Source of the DNA: Halomonas maura
Lineage (GTDB): Bacteria > Pseudomonadota > Gammaproteobacteria > Pseudomonadales > Halomonadaceae
Assembly: GCF_030409305.1 (NCBI RefSeq)
Contig: NZ_JAUFPQ010000016.1
Span: 62,001 to 126,000 of the forward strand
DNA length: 64,000 nucleotides
Direction of reading: 5' to 3'
Shown one piece after another: positions 54,158 to 63,091 of this stretch (position 1 is the first letter of the stretch; each line of letters starts with the position of its first letter). The position numbers were made by a program, and so were the translations under genes. A model generated the notes under the pieces. It ran no database searches and had not been told where the DNA came from. It saw nothing but the letters and a program-made list of their open reading frames with translations.

Positions 54158-57006
54158 GGCAGCACCTCCAGCTCGAGCGGAGCAGCGTCCAGGGTGAGCA
54201 GCTCGGCGGCCTGGGGCAGCGTGGTCAGCGAGTCCACCGGCAGCGCCGCGAACAGGCGCGGCTCGACCGCCGGCGGCATGCCCAGGCGATGCAGCCGCGT
54301 CACGTGCACCGCCTCCACGCCGCGTACCGCCTGGGCCACCGCCGCCACCTCGTCCACCGACACGGCCTGCCCGAAGGCGCGTTGCGCGAAGCCGAAACGG
54401 CCACGCAGGGCGGCCTCGACCCCGACCATCACCGGGTCCGGCGCGAAGGCGGCGCGCACCTTGACCGCCAGGCGGCAGCGGAAGCGCGCGTCGACATAGT
54501 TCACCAGTCGCAGCGGCACCAGGGGATCGCCGTAGCCGACCAGCGCCTGCCGCAGGCTGGCCAGGGTATCGCCGGTGGCGGGCAGCTCGGCGCCGTCGAC
54601 GCCGGCGAGGGTGAGGAACACGCCCTGCGCCGGCCCGGCGGGAAGCCACAGGGCGTGCGCCTTGTCGATGCCGGCGAAGGCGCGGGCGAAGTTGGCATAG
54701 TCGTCGATCGACACCGCGCGCTCCAGGGTGAGCACGGTGAGCGGCGCGTTGTCGCGGGCCCGGGCGAGCGTCTCGGCATCCTCGCCGCCGGTGGCCGGCA
54801 CGGGGTTGGTCGCCTCGCTCACGCCCAGCGGCCGGCTCAGCAGGGTGGTGATGCGGTTCGCCGCCAGGTTGCCGGCCACGCCCAGGCCCTTGCGGTAACG
54901 CGCCCGCAGGTTGCTCTCGCCGCTGGGCAGCCGCGCGCCCTCGCGGCCGTCGCCGAACTGCACGGTGGTGACGCCGGCGTCGTCCCGGCGGGTCTCGAAG
55001 ACGCGACGCTCGGGGGCCTGCCCGTGCAGGCTGGGGACTTCCTGCCACTGCACGTCGTTGACGCGCACCTCCAGGGTCGAGGCGCGCCCGCTCGGGGTGT
55101 CGGCGCCGACGAAGGTGAGCGGCGCCTGGTCGAGGGCCAGGCGCTGGTTGGCGGTGCCGGCATCGCCGCTGCCGAGGATCGTCTCGATGCTTTCGCCGTG
55201 GGTGGCGGGAGCGACATTGGCGTTGGCTCGTAGGCTGGCGCGTTCGTAGACGTGGGTCAGGCTCGCCTGCAGGCGCAGCATCGTGTGGTCGCGCTCCAGG
55301 GTGATGGCGTCATCGGTGGTGGCGATGAAGGCGATCTCGCTGACCCGGGCGTCGTCATCGCGGCCGGCGAGCAGGCGCACCTGGGTGGCGTAGGCGACGA
55401 GGGTGCCGCGCCGGCCGTCGCGATCCATGAGCGCGAGCCGAAGGCGAATGCCGGGCGTGCCGATCAGCGCGGCGAAGGCGTCGGCCGCGAGGGCCTGGCC
55501 CCCGGACGCGCCGAGCAGGCGGACCGCGGGGGCCAGCAGCAGCAGCTCGTCGCCGCCCTCGAGGGCCACGCTGTCGCCGTCGTCGAGGGCGAGGCTCAGG
55601 CCGGTGGCCTCGGGCGCGAGGCCGAGGCGCTGGCGTCGGCCGCTGAGCGCGAGCGGCTGGCCCGGTCGCAGGCCGTCCTCGCGCCGGCCGAGGACGAGGG
55701 CATCGCCGTGGACGGGATGCCGCAGTGGCGTAGCCGCGGGCACGAGCCGTTCGCTCTGGGCCAGGACGAGGGTGCGGCGCAGCGGGTAGCGCGCGGCGGT
55801 GAGGTTCTCGTCGGTATCGGGATGGATGCGGGTGATCTTGCCCGAGATCCCGAAGGCGTTGCGGGTGCGGTGGATCACCTTCTCGGCGCGATACAACTCG
55901 GTGTAGCCGGGCAGGTCCGCGCTGCCCCTTCCCGGCTCGTTCGATACCAGCGCGATCCAGCCGCCGGCGACGATCTTCGCGTTGTCGGTGTCGAGGTCGA
56001 TGGTCGGCGGGTCGATCGTGAAGTCCTTCCACTCCCAGCGGCTGCCGGTCGCCAGCAGGCCGATCATGCCGATGAAGGACCCCGTGCTGCCGCCCTTGTC
56101 GATCAGCTGGCCGACGTTCGAATCGGTGTTGTTGGCGCTCATCAGGTTCGCGTCGGGGGCGTTGTGTCCGAACAGCGCCGTGCGCTGGCGAAACACCTGC
56201 ACCTGGGCGGCGGTGGCGGCCGGATCCATGGGCGGGAAGACGCTGCCCAGCGGTCGCTTCCAGTGCACCCGGGTGCGCTGGTTGTCGGTGTCGGGTTCCA
56301 CCGCGTCGAGCACGCGTACGTCCCATTGCTCGTTGCCGGGGGTGGTCAGGCGCTCCTGGCCGACGACGAGCAGGGCGTCGCCGGGTTGCAGCTGGGTGGC
56401 GAGGCCGTCGAGCCACAGCTCGGTATCGCCCTTGGCGGGGCGCCAGGGCGTGCTCGCCTTGACCGGGATGGCATTCCACTCGGCCCGGGCCGGCGCCGGC
56501 TCGATGGTCTCGAAACTCTGCGCCTGCTCGTCCTGGCCGGGCACACTCTGCACGCGGGTGCCGACCGGAAGGGTGATCGGCTCGACCGGGGCGCCGGGCA
56601 CGCCCTTCAGGGTGAAGGCCAGATAGGTGCTCGCGGCCACCCCTGGGGCGAGTTCATAGCCGATCAGCCGTGCCATTTCGCGCACCGAGAGGCGCTCGGT
56701 GGCGGTACGCAGGTAGTGCTCGTTGGCGACGCGCTCGGTGTAGAAGGTGAGGACGTCGAGCGAGGCGGCCAGGGCGTCGCCGAGGGCCAGGGTGAAGTCG
56801 CTGGCTTCGCGGGTGGTCAGGGCGGCCAGGGCGGGGAGGTCGGCGCTCGAGAGGCGCGCGCGCATCGACTCGAGGAAGTCGCCGTGGCGGCCGACCCGGT
56901 AGGCGATGGCAGCGAGCCCGGGCGGGTTGTGGAGGCGGCGTGGCGTCGCGGCATCGATGCCGGCGCAGCAGCCGCAATTGGGGACGTTCGGCCGAGGGTC
57001 GCTCAT
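54154..57006 (-). CDS. Baseplate assembly protein (wedge type), second large copy
   Basis: A 950-aa protein starting MSDPRPNVPNCGCCAGIDAA, with a phage-type baseplate J-like signature in the C-terminal third (VLTLERAVSIDDYANFARAF, then GVFLTLAGVDGAELPATG). It follows the first baseplate-J-like gene with a 1-base overlap (TGATG). The two proteins share domain order but little sequence. They probably form different layers of the wedge, as Afp11 and Afp12 do in the antifeeding prophage. Confidence 0.75.
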   Translation of the reverse strand: MSDPRPNVPNCGCCAGIDAATPRRLHNPPGLAAIAYRVGRHGDFLESMRARLSSADLPALAALTTREASDFTLALGDALAASLDVLTFYTERVANEHYLRTATERLSVREMARLIGYELAPGVAASTYLAFTLKGVPGAPVEPITLPVGTRVQSVPGQDEQAQSFETIEPAPARAEWNAIPVKASTPWRPAKGDTELWLDGLATQLQPGDALLVVGQERLTTPGNEQWDVRVLDAVEPDTDNQRTRVHWKRPLGSVFPPMDPAATAAQVQVFRQRTALFGHNAPDANLMSANNTDSNVGQLIDKGGSTGSFIGMIGLLATGSRWEWKDFTIDPPTIDLDTDNAKIVAGGWIALVSNEPGRGSADLPGYTELYRAEKVIHRTRNAFGISGKITRIHPDTDENLTAARYPLRRTLVLAQSERLVPAATPLRHPVHGDALVLGRREDGLRPGQPLALSGRRQRLGLAPEATGLSLALDDGDSVALEGGDELLLLAPAVRLLGASGGQALAADAFAALIGTPGIRLRLALMDRDGRRGTLVAYATQVRLLAGRDDDARVSEIAFIATTDDAITLERDHTMLRLQASLTHVYERASLRANANVAPATHGESIETILGSGDAGTANQRLALDQAPLTFVGADTPSGRASTLEVRVNDVQWQEVPSLHGQAPERRVFETRRDDAGVTTVQFGDGREGARLPSGESNLRARYRKGLGVAGNLAANRITTLLSRPLGVSEATNPVPATGGEDAETLARARDNAPLTVLTLERAVSIDDYANFARAFAGIDKAHALWLPAGPAQGVFLTLAGVDGAELPATGDTLASLRQALVGYGDPLVPLRLVNYVDARFRCRLAVKVRAAFAPDPVMVGVEAALRGRFGFAQRAFGQAVSVDEVAAVAQAVRGVEAVHVTRLHRLGMPPAVEPRLFAALPVDSLTTLPQAAELLTLDAAPLELEVLP

Positions 57007-59594
57007 CACTTGCCTCCGTGCAGGTCGAGGCGCAGGACGCCGTGCTCGGGGAAATTGCGATCGTTGTCGAGGCGGGCGATCTCCAGCCGGCCGAGCGTCA
57101 TGAAGCCGTCGGCCAGCGCTCCGGGATCTTCCTGCCCCTGGCGATGGAAGCGTGTCACCTGCACCGAGGCGACGCCGGCCACCCCTCGCGCGGCCGCGTA
57201 GAGCGGGCTCAGATAGACGGTCTGGCCGAAGCTGAAATGGTCCGGGTGGAACAGGCCGCGGCGGCCGTCGGCGCGAGTCCGGCTGCCCAGCACATCGAGC
57301 AGGCCGCGACGCACGTCGCTGCGGAACGCCTCTGGGGCGACGCACACCAGCAGGTCGATCTCCAGCGAGACGTAGAGCGGTTCGTCGATATGCAGGTCGT
57401 GGCCGGCCATGCGATAGCGGTCGAGATGGGCGAGCGCGGTGGTGGCGAAGGACTCGTCCACCGGCGCGCCGCCCTCGCGATCCACGGTGACGAAGACGCT
57501 GTGCCAGCTGCCCGTCCAGCGCAGGCCGGCGGCGGCGCGCTGCACCCCGTCGAGCCGCTCGGTCACCTCGGCGTAGTCGGCCGGCGTCACCGCCCGCTGC
57601 TGGGTGCGGAAGGCGTGGGGGGCGTGGCGGCGGACTTCCTCGAGGCTTTCCGGGGCGACCCCGCCGCGGGCCGGCAGGGGATTGCGCACCGCCGCGATGC
57701 GCGTCTCGGCGGTGAGCACGTGGACGATGCTGTTCGCGCCCACGTTGCCCTGGGGGCCGTTGCCGATGCGATAGTCGGCGCTGAAGGCCATTCCGCCGGG
57801 GGGGCGGCGCCCATGGGTGTCATCGCCGAAGCGTAGCCGGGCGCCGCCGTCGTCCTCGACCTCGAGCACGAAATGGCGATGCTGGGCCTGGCTGTCGAGC
57901 AGGTCGCGTCGCGCGCTCCAGGACTCGCCGTCGGCGCTGGCCAGCGTCACCCGGGGCAGGGCGTCGGCCATGTGCCAGGTAAAGGCGGCGCGGGCCGAGG
58001 CCTCGGGGTCGAAGGCCAGGCGTTCGCTGCGGCGCTGGCCGCTCTCGACGCGCGTCTTGGCGATGGTGCCCTGGTGGGTGACCGGCCCCTCGGCCAGGCG
58101 CGGGCGAAAGCGCGGCGGCAGCGGTTCGGGGGCCTGGCGCGCGCAGGCGTCCCCCGCCGAGGGCGGGTAGTGCAGCCGTGCCTCGGGGACGCGGCCGAGG
58201 TCCTCGCCGGCCAGGCTCATGCCGTGATCGACGAGCACCACGTTGCCCAGGGCGATGCTCACCTCGGTGAGCATCAGACTGCCGTGGTCGTCGTCGGTCT
58301 GGCTCGACAGGCAGAACGGGAAGGGCAAGGCATCCTCGGGGTGCCAGCGGATCTCGGTGATCTCGGTGTCGTCGAGGGGGTCGCTGAGCGGGCTGGCGCC
58401 GTCGCGGGCACGCACCGCGGTGAGGCGCACCGCGTGGCGATGGGCGGGGTCGGCGTCCGCCGCCTCGCCGGTGCGCGGGCCGACCACCTCCTCGAACACC
58501 AGCACCTCGCCCGGGGCGAGGTCGGACCAGTGGCCGGCGAGCGTCGCGGCGGTGGCGCCCACCGGCAGGCAGCAGCGTTCGTCGCCCCAGGTGTAGAAGG
58601 CGAAGCGGTTGTGACCGGGGTGCAGGCGTGGGCGCGGTTGGCCCTCGAGCGTCAGCGGCTCGAACACCAGCGGCGCCGCCTCGTGCAGGGTGCGCGCCTC
58701 GGGCGAGCCGGGGGTGACGCGCGCCGGCACGCCCGACACGCGGGTGACGCCTTGCACGTCGTCGGGCAGGTCGATGGACGGGCCGTCCGTGACCTCGACA
58801 TGCAGCCAGGCGCGCGCATTGCAGCCCTCGTGCAGGTGGTAGTCGACCAGCAGCGCATGGCGGCGCAGGCTGGTGCGGCGGCGGGCGGTATGCAGGTAGG
58901 CTTCGCTGCCGATCGCATCGAGGTGATAGTGCTGCAGGTCGCCGACATAGGCGATCAGCTCGCCCAGGGTGGTGGCCAGGTCCGCCGGGCTGCGGTCGCG
59001 CCAGCCGGGCATCTGGCGGCTCAGGCGGTCGATCACCAGGCGGCGCAGGCTGGCGTAGTCGCGGGCCAGGTAGTCGAGGTCCGGCGCGGGGCGCGGCGTG
59101 GGCGGGCAGTCGCGGGGCACGGCGCAGTCGAAGTCGCTCGGGCATTCGACCTTGAAGCCGAAGTCGACGGCCGACAGGCGAGGGTCGAAATTCGGCAGCG
59201 GGGCGTGGCTGCCCGCCGCCTGTTCGAGGATCAGCCGGTAGCGCGAAAAATCGCCCGCCGTGTCGGTGCGCACCAGCAGGACATGGTCCGCCGCCGGCAG
59301 CGCGGTGAAATGGTCACGCTCGGCCGGCGTCGTCTGCGGTGACGGCGGCGGCGCACTGGCAACGCCCACCCAGGCGACGCCGATGTCGCGGATGCGCTCG
59401 CCGCCCTCGAGGCGCACACTATGGGGGGCGATGCCGCCGGGCACGGGCTTGAGCAGGCGCACCAGCAGCGTTTGCTGGGGCGGGCTGTCGGGCGGGGCGT
59501 CCTCGTCGAGCACCTCGAGGAAGTCGATGCCGTTGAGCGTCGGGTGGGCGTCGACCGCGGCGCGGCGGTTTTCGTCGCAGCAGGTGTAGATCAT
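57006..59594 (-). CDS. Baseplate J-like protein, first large copy
   Basis: An 862-aa protein. The N-terminal about 150 residues are specific. The rest shows the baseplate J pattern with PDLDYLARDYASLRRLVIDR early and RAVTPADYAEVTERLDGVQR at the start of the C-terminal ring-forming part. The start at 59594 (MIYTCCDENRRAAVDAHP) overlaps the stop of the gp25-like gene (ATGA). Upstream in-frame ATGs would run through that gene. Confidence 0.75.
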   Translation of the reverse strand: MIYTCCDENRRAAVDAHPTLNGIDFLEVLDEDAPPDSPPQQTLLVRLLKPVPGGIAPHSVRLEGGERIRDIGVAWVGVASAPPPSPQTTPAERDHFTALPAADHVLLVRTDTAGDFSRYRLILEQAAGSHAPLPNFDPRLSAVDFGFKVECPSDFDCAVPRDCPPTPRPAPDLDYLARDYASLRRLVIDRLSRQMPGWRDRSPADLATTLGELIAYVGDLQHYHLDAIGSEAYLHTARRRTSLRRHALLVDYHLHEGCNARAWLHVEVTDGPSIDLPDDVQGVTRVSGVPARVTPGSPEARTLHEAAPLVFEPLTLEGQPRPRLHPGHNRFAFYTWGDERCCLPVGATAATLAGHWSDLAPGEVLVFEEVVGPRTGEAADADPAHRHAVRLTAVRARDGASPLSDPLDDTEITEIRWHPEDALPFPFCLSSQTDDDHGSLMLTEVSIALGNVVLVDHGMSLAGEDLGRVPEARLHYPPSAGDACARQAPEPLPPRFRPRLAEGPVTHQGTIAKTRVESGQRRSERLAFDPEASARAAFTWHMADALPRVTLASADGESWSARRDLLDSQAQHRHFVLEVEDDGGARLRFGDDTHGRRPPGGMAFSADYRIGNGPQGNVGANSIVHVLTAETRIAAVRNPLPARGGVAPESLEEVRRHAPHAFRTQQRAVTPADYAEVTERLDGVQRAAAGLRWTGSWHSVFVTVDREGGAPVDESFATTALAHLDRYRMAGHDLHIDEPLYVSLEIDLLVCVAPEAFRSDVRRGLLDVLGSRTRADGRRGLFHPDHFSFGQTVYLSPLYAAARGVAGVASVQVTRFHRQGQEDPGALADGFMTLGRLEIARLDNDRNFPEHGVLRLDLHGGK

Positions 59595-59959
59595 GCGCCA
59601 CCTCCCTGGGAGAAGGTCTCCGTCAGCTGGGCATCGCTGCGGCGGATGCGGTAGACGATCGTCACCGACAGGCGCGACTCGACCGCCGAGACCTCCACGG
59701 CCTCGACCGCGATCAGCTCGCCCAGCCACTGCTGCAGCGCGCCCTGGACGAGGAACTGCGTGGTGGCCGCCAGCTCCGGCGAGTTGGGCGCGAAGACCAG
59801 CTCGCGCAGCCCGCTGCCGAAATCCGGGCGCATCACCCGTTCGCCTGGCGCGGTAAACAGTACCTGCTCGATGAGGCCGCGGAGCCACTGGGCCTCCTCG
59901 TCGTCGCGGGTGTGGCCACGGCCGTCGAAGCGATAGGGGAAATGCAGGCGTTGGGTCAT
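59591..59959 (-). CDS. gp25-like baseplate protein
   Basis: A 122-aa GPW/gp25 family protein: GLIEQVLFTAPGERVMRPDF and GSGLRELVFAPNSPELAATT are the diagnostic strands, followed by a C-terminal beta-strand pair (AVESRLSVTIVYRIRRSD). gp25 proteins join sheath initiation to the wedge (Afp9 in the antifeeding prophage). It lies between the PAAR-like and J-like genes, as in most eCIS clusters. Confidence 0.88.
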   Translation of the reverse strand: MTQRLHFPYRFDGRGHTRDDEEAQWLRGLIEQVLFTAPGERVMRPDFGSGLRELVFAPNSPELAATTQFLVQGALQQWLGELIAVEAVEVSAVESRLSVTIVYRIRRSDAQLTETFSQGGGA

Positions 59960-59962
59960 GGG

Positions 59963-60283
59963 TCAGCTCCCGATCACGCGTGTCTGCGCCGACACCGGCA
60001 GCAGCGGCGTGCCGTTGGGAACGCACAGGGCCTGGCTGTCCATCAGCACCAGCGGCTGGCCGCCCGAGGTGACCCGCGTGGCCGCCACCACCCACTGGGC
60101 GGTGACGCAGGGCACCGGCGAGCCCGAGACGTTGAACGGGCAGCCGGCGATCGCGTAGGGCCCGCTGATCAGCACCGTGGGCTGCCCGCTGACCAGCACG
60201 CGGGGGTTGGGCACCGTGGGGGTGGCGGTGCCGCCGTGGGCGCACAGCACCGAGGCGCCGACATGGAGGAGGGGACCGGGCAT
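59963..60283 (-). CDS. PAAR-like spike-tip protein
   Basis: A 106-aa beta-rich protein with the PAAR/DUF4280-like layout: HVGASVLCAHGGTATPTVPN and the ISGPYAIAGCPFNVSG turn, with Cys residues C14, C48 and C59 and others that may bind a metal at the tip. It sits between the gpV-like spike and gp25, matching Afp10. Confidence 0.8.
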   Translation of the reverse strand: MPGPLLHVGASVLCAHGGTATPTVPNPRVLVSGQPTVLISGPYAIAGCPFNVSGSPVPCVTAQWVVAATRVTSGGQPLVLMDSQALCVPNGTPLLPVSAQTRVIGS

Positions 60284-60296
60284 GGAGGTGTCCTCG

Positions 60297-60806
60297 CTAG
60301 ATCACGGTCAGGGCGCCGTTGTTGATCGTCACCGTCGGGCCGACGAGCGTGATCATGGCGCCCTTGCCGTTCTGGATGTAGATGCCGGTGTCGTTGACGA
60401 TCAGGCTGGCGCCGGTGGCGCTCTTGAGCATGATGCCGCCCGAGGGGCCGGGCAGGTCGGAGATCGTCATGCCGTTCTGCAGCGGCGTCTGCAGGGTGAT
60501 GGCCGGCATGCCCGGCGGCGTGGCCAGCGCCAGGGCGGGCACCTCGGCCGCGCTGCCCCAGAAGCAGCCGACCCAGATCGGGTGATCCGGGTTGCCCTGC
60601 TCGAACTCCACCCAGACCCCCGAGCCGACCACCGGCAACGCCATCATGCCGTTCTGCAGGCCGGCCAGCGGCACGCAGGGCATGGCCCAGCTGGCGGGAA
60701 CCAGCCCGGCCACGTCGGGCACCTGGACCTGCAGGCGGCCCTGTTGCAGCGGATCGACGTTGTTGAGCACGACGCCGCGGTATTTGCCGTAGTAGCGTTC
60801 CGTCAT
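60297..60806 (-). CDS. gpV/gp5-like spike protein
   Basis: A 169-aa protein with the OB-fold start typical of phage gpV (YGKYRGVVLNNVDPLQQGRL) and a C-terminal repeated beta-stretch (MTISDLPGPSGGIMLKSATG). It forms the central spike that carries the PAAR-like tip. It is separate from the hub, whereas many eCIS have a single VgrG-like hub-spike fusion. Confidence 0.85.
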   Translation of the reverse strand: MTERYYGKYRGVVLNNVDPLQQGRLQVQVPDVAGLVPASWAMPCVPLAGLQNGMMALPVVGSGVWVEFEQGNPDHPIWVGCFWGSAAEVPALALATPPGMPAITLQTPLQNGMTISDLPGPSGGIMLKSATGASLIVNDTGIYIQNGKGAMITLVGPTVTINNGALTVI

Positions 60807-60816
60807 CTTGCCCCCT

Positions 60817-61962
60817 TCATGCCGGTACCGTCGGCGTGATCGAGATCAGGCCGTTGCGGGTCAGCTCGAAGCGTTGCTTGAACTCGCCGCGCTTGATGGA
60901 GCTGGAGACGCGGCTCACGTAGTAGAGGCCGTCGTAGGCGACGCCGGCGCCGCGCACGCCGACGAGCTTGCGCGCCTTGAGCAGGCGACCGTAGCGCAGC
61001 ACGTCGAGGCTGCCGCTGGCGGTGACGGCATCCTGGGATTTCTTGGCCTCGTTGAGCCCCCGGGAGATCGCCTGCATGGGGTTCATCTTGGCGGTGTCCT
61101 TGAGCATCCTGAGCTTGGCGATCGGTGCCGGCAGCGCGCCCAGCGGCGGCTGCAGCGGGTTGAGGTCGGGGATCGGAATCGGGATCGGCGCGCGAGTCAG
61201 CGGGTTCTGGATGAACACCACGGGCAGCACGCCCTTGGTGGGGTCGAAGCGGAAGTTCAGCGACTCCACGTTGGTGTGGGCGTCCATGTCGATGTTGAGC
61301 GCCGGCTGCGGCGGGCCGACCTTGATCTCGGGGCCGAAGTAGGCAACGTTGGTCAGCGGCACCTCGCCCGGCTCGATGTAGAACACGTGGCCGACCTCCT
61401 CTGCCAGCTGCTGGAGGTAGTCCAGGTCGGTGCCCTGCTGGGCCGGGATGCGCTCCACCGGGATCGGCACGTCCGGGAACAGCGCCGGGATGGTCAGCGG
61501 GACGATGCCGAAGGCGGCGTACTTGGCGCAGATCAGTGCGACCCGCGCCTCGATCGGCATGGCCGGATAGGGCAGGCCGGAGAAGTCCAGCATGTCCATC
61601 ACCCGGGTGAGGTCCTCGCCGGTGACCGAGATGCTGCCCGGCTGGCCGTGCTGGCCGGCCTGGACCTCGACGTTGGTCACCACCCCGTCGAACAGCGGCT
61701 GGGGGCGGCCGCCCAGGGTGACGATCAGCACCACGCGCAGCGGCGGGGTTCCGAGTCCGGTGTTCTGGCCCACGGCGATCAGGAAGAGGGTGTTCAGCTC
61801 GGACTCGCTGTTGACCCGGAAGCGCAGCTGGAAGCCGCTGGTCGCCCCCGCCTCGCTGGTGACGGTGACCGACTCCAGCGCCTCGATCATCATCGCGGGC
61901 ACGGGCACCGGGGCGACCGGCCCGATCATCAGGCTCAGGTGGAGGGCACTAGAGCTGGACAT
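60817..61962 (-). CDS. gpD-like baseplate hub protein
   Basis: A 381-aa late-control-D/gp27-like hub: TNVEVQAGQHGQPGSISVTG and GTDLDYLQQLAEEVGHVFYI are the family segments. It surrounds the base of the spike and joins it to the tube (Afp8-type function is split over this and the next gene). It overlaps the LysM-like gene by 14 bp. Confidence 0.85.
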   Translation of the reverse strand: MSSSSALHLSLMIGPVAPVPVPAMMIEALESVTVTSEAGATSGFQLRFRVNSESELNTLFLIAVGQNTGLGTPPLRVVLIVTLGGRPQPLFDGVVTNVEVQAGQHGQPGSISVTGEDLTRVMDMLDFSGLPYPAMPIEARVALICAKYAAFGIVPLTIPALFPDVPIPVERIPAQQGTDLDYLQQLAEEVGHVFYIEPGEVPLTNVAYFGPEIKVGPPQPALNIDMDAHTNVESLNFRFDPTKGVLPVVFIQNPLTRAPIPIPIPDLNPLQPPLGALPAPIAKLRMLKDTAKMNPMQAISRGLNEAKKSQDAVTASGSLDVLRYGRLLKARKLVGVRGAGVAYDGLYYVSRVSSSIKRGEFKQRFELTRNGLISITPTVPA

Positions 61963-62317
61963 CGGTGCCTCCGGGCACGCCTTCCGGCAGGGTGATGCGC
62001 AGCCGGCGGCCGGGGGTGTCGGTCAGTTCCGCCGGGCGCAGGGCGCCGTTGCCGTCGCACAGCCGCCAGTACTGCTGCGGGTCGCCCAGGTGCTGGGCGG
62101 CGAGGGTGTCGAGGCGGTCGCCCATCTCGACGACATGCTCGCGCAGCGTGGCGAACCGCTCGGGCGGCGGAATGAAACGCCGCCTGACGTAGGTGACCGG
62201 GGTGCCGTCGGGGGCCGCCCACTGGGCGGTGTCGAGGCTGTGGTAGCGGCTGTCGGGCGCGAAGGCCGGCGAGGTGAGGGCGTTGGCCTGCAGGAAGGCC
62301 TTGAGCGGATCGGTCAT
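61949..62317 (-). CDS. LysM-type tail protein (gpX-like)
   Basis: A 122-aa protein with VTYVRRRFIPPPERFA, then VVEMGDRLDTLAAQHLGDPQ, the LysM-like motif of tail protein X, and a closing RLRITLPEGVPGG. It connects inner tube and hub (part of Afp7 role). It overlaps both neighbours. Confidence 0.8.
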   Translation of the reverse strand: MTDPLKAFLQANALTSPAFAPDSRYHSLDTAQWAAPDGTPVTYVRRRFIPPPERFATLREHVVEMGDRLDTLAAQHLGDPQQYWRLCDGNGALRPAELTDTPGRRLRITLPEGVPGGTDVQL

Positions 62318-62970
62318 GGTAGGCCTCCGATGTCGAGGGCGTCGAAGCCGACCGTGGCGGCCCGGCCGGCGAGTCGTTCGCGTGATTGCAGGTAGGCCAT
62401 GAACAGGCCGCCGCCCTTGTGATCGAAGCCCAGGTCGTCGATGGTCAGCACGCGCAGCCCCAGGGTGACCTTGGCGCGGATGGGGTTGAGCGACGGGTCG
62501 AAGGCCTCCTCGGTGATCGAGAAGTCGTTGACCCGCACCGGCACGATGCGGTTGGCGCCCCAGACCAGCAGCGCCAGCGCGGCTTCCATGGGCGCGATCT
62601 CCAGGGTGCCCGCATCGGCCAGCGCCTTGCGCGCGAGCAGTTCACTGCTGCCCGGGTTGATCAGAGCCTCGAGCACCGCGAGCTGCGGGGCGATACCGGC
62701 CTCGACCGTGCCCCGGTGGCGGTCGGGAAACTCGAGCTGGTCCGCCGCGTCGATCTCCGCCTCGAGGCTGAGCGTTTCCACCGCCGGCCCGGTCAGGCGC
62801 AGCGCCTCGGAGCGCTCGGCGCCTTCGCCCGGGGTCTGCACCTGCAGCGTGCGGCTCAGCGAATCCGGGTTGTACTGCAGCGCGATCACTCGGCGCACCC
62901 GGGCCGACGCCGGGTCGACCAGCACGATGCCGCCCTTGACCAGGCGCGGGGAGTTGGAAAAGCCACTCAT
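62314..62970 (-). CDS. CIS tube-initiation protein (Afp7-like N-terminal domain)
   Basis: A 218-aa protein of the contractile-injection tube-adaptor family: ALQYNPDSLSRTLQVQTPG is the family signature, and IVPVRVNDFSITEEAFDPSL the later one. The LysM half, fused in Afp7, is encoded by the next gene. An ATGA overlap couples the two. It lies directly downstream of the DUF4157 gene. Confidence 0.85.
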   Translation of the reverse strand: MSGFSNSPRLVKGGIVLVDPASARVRRVIALQYNPDSLSRTLQVQTPGEGAERSEALRLTGPAVETLSLEAEIDAADQLEFPDRHRGTVEAGIAPQLAVLEALINPGSSELLARKALADAGTLEIAPMEAALALLVWGANRIVPVRVNDFSITEEAFDPSLNPIRAKVTLGLRVLTIDDLGFDHKGGGLFMAYLQSRERLAGRAATVGFDALDIGGLP

Positions 62971-63091
62971 CTTCCGGCCTGCTGTCGCTGATCATCATCA
63001 TTGCGGTCCATCATTCGGCGTCTCCTCAAGTGCCTGGCATTCCTGACGCTGGCCACGAGATACGGTCTTCGACGCATGTCGATCGTGCGTC

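Noticed and set aside
52193..54499. 768-aa plus-strand frame opposite the tail-I-like gene
   Set aside because: Antisense shadow: no motif, Gly/Val/Gln-rich; the minus-strand genes overlap by ATGA and carry tail motifs.
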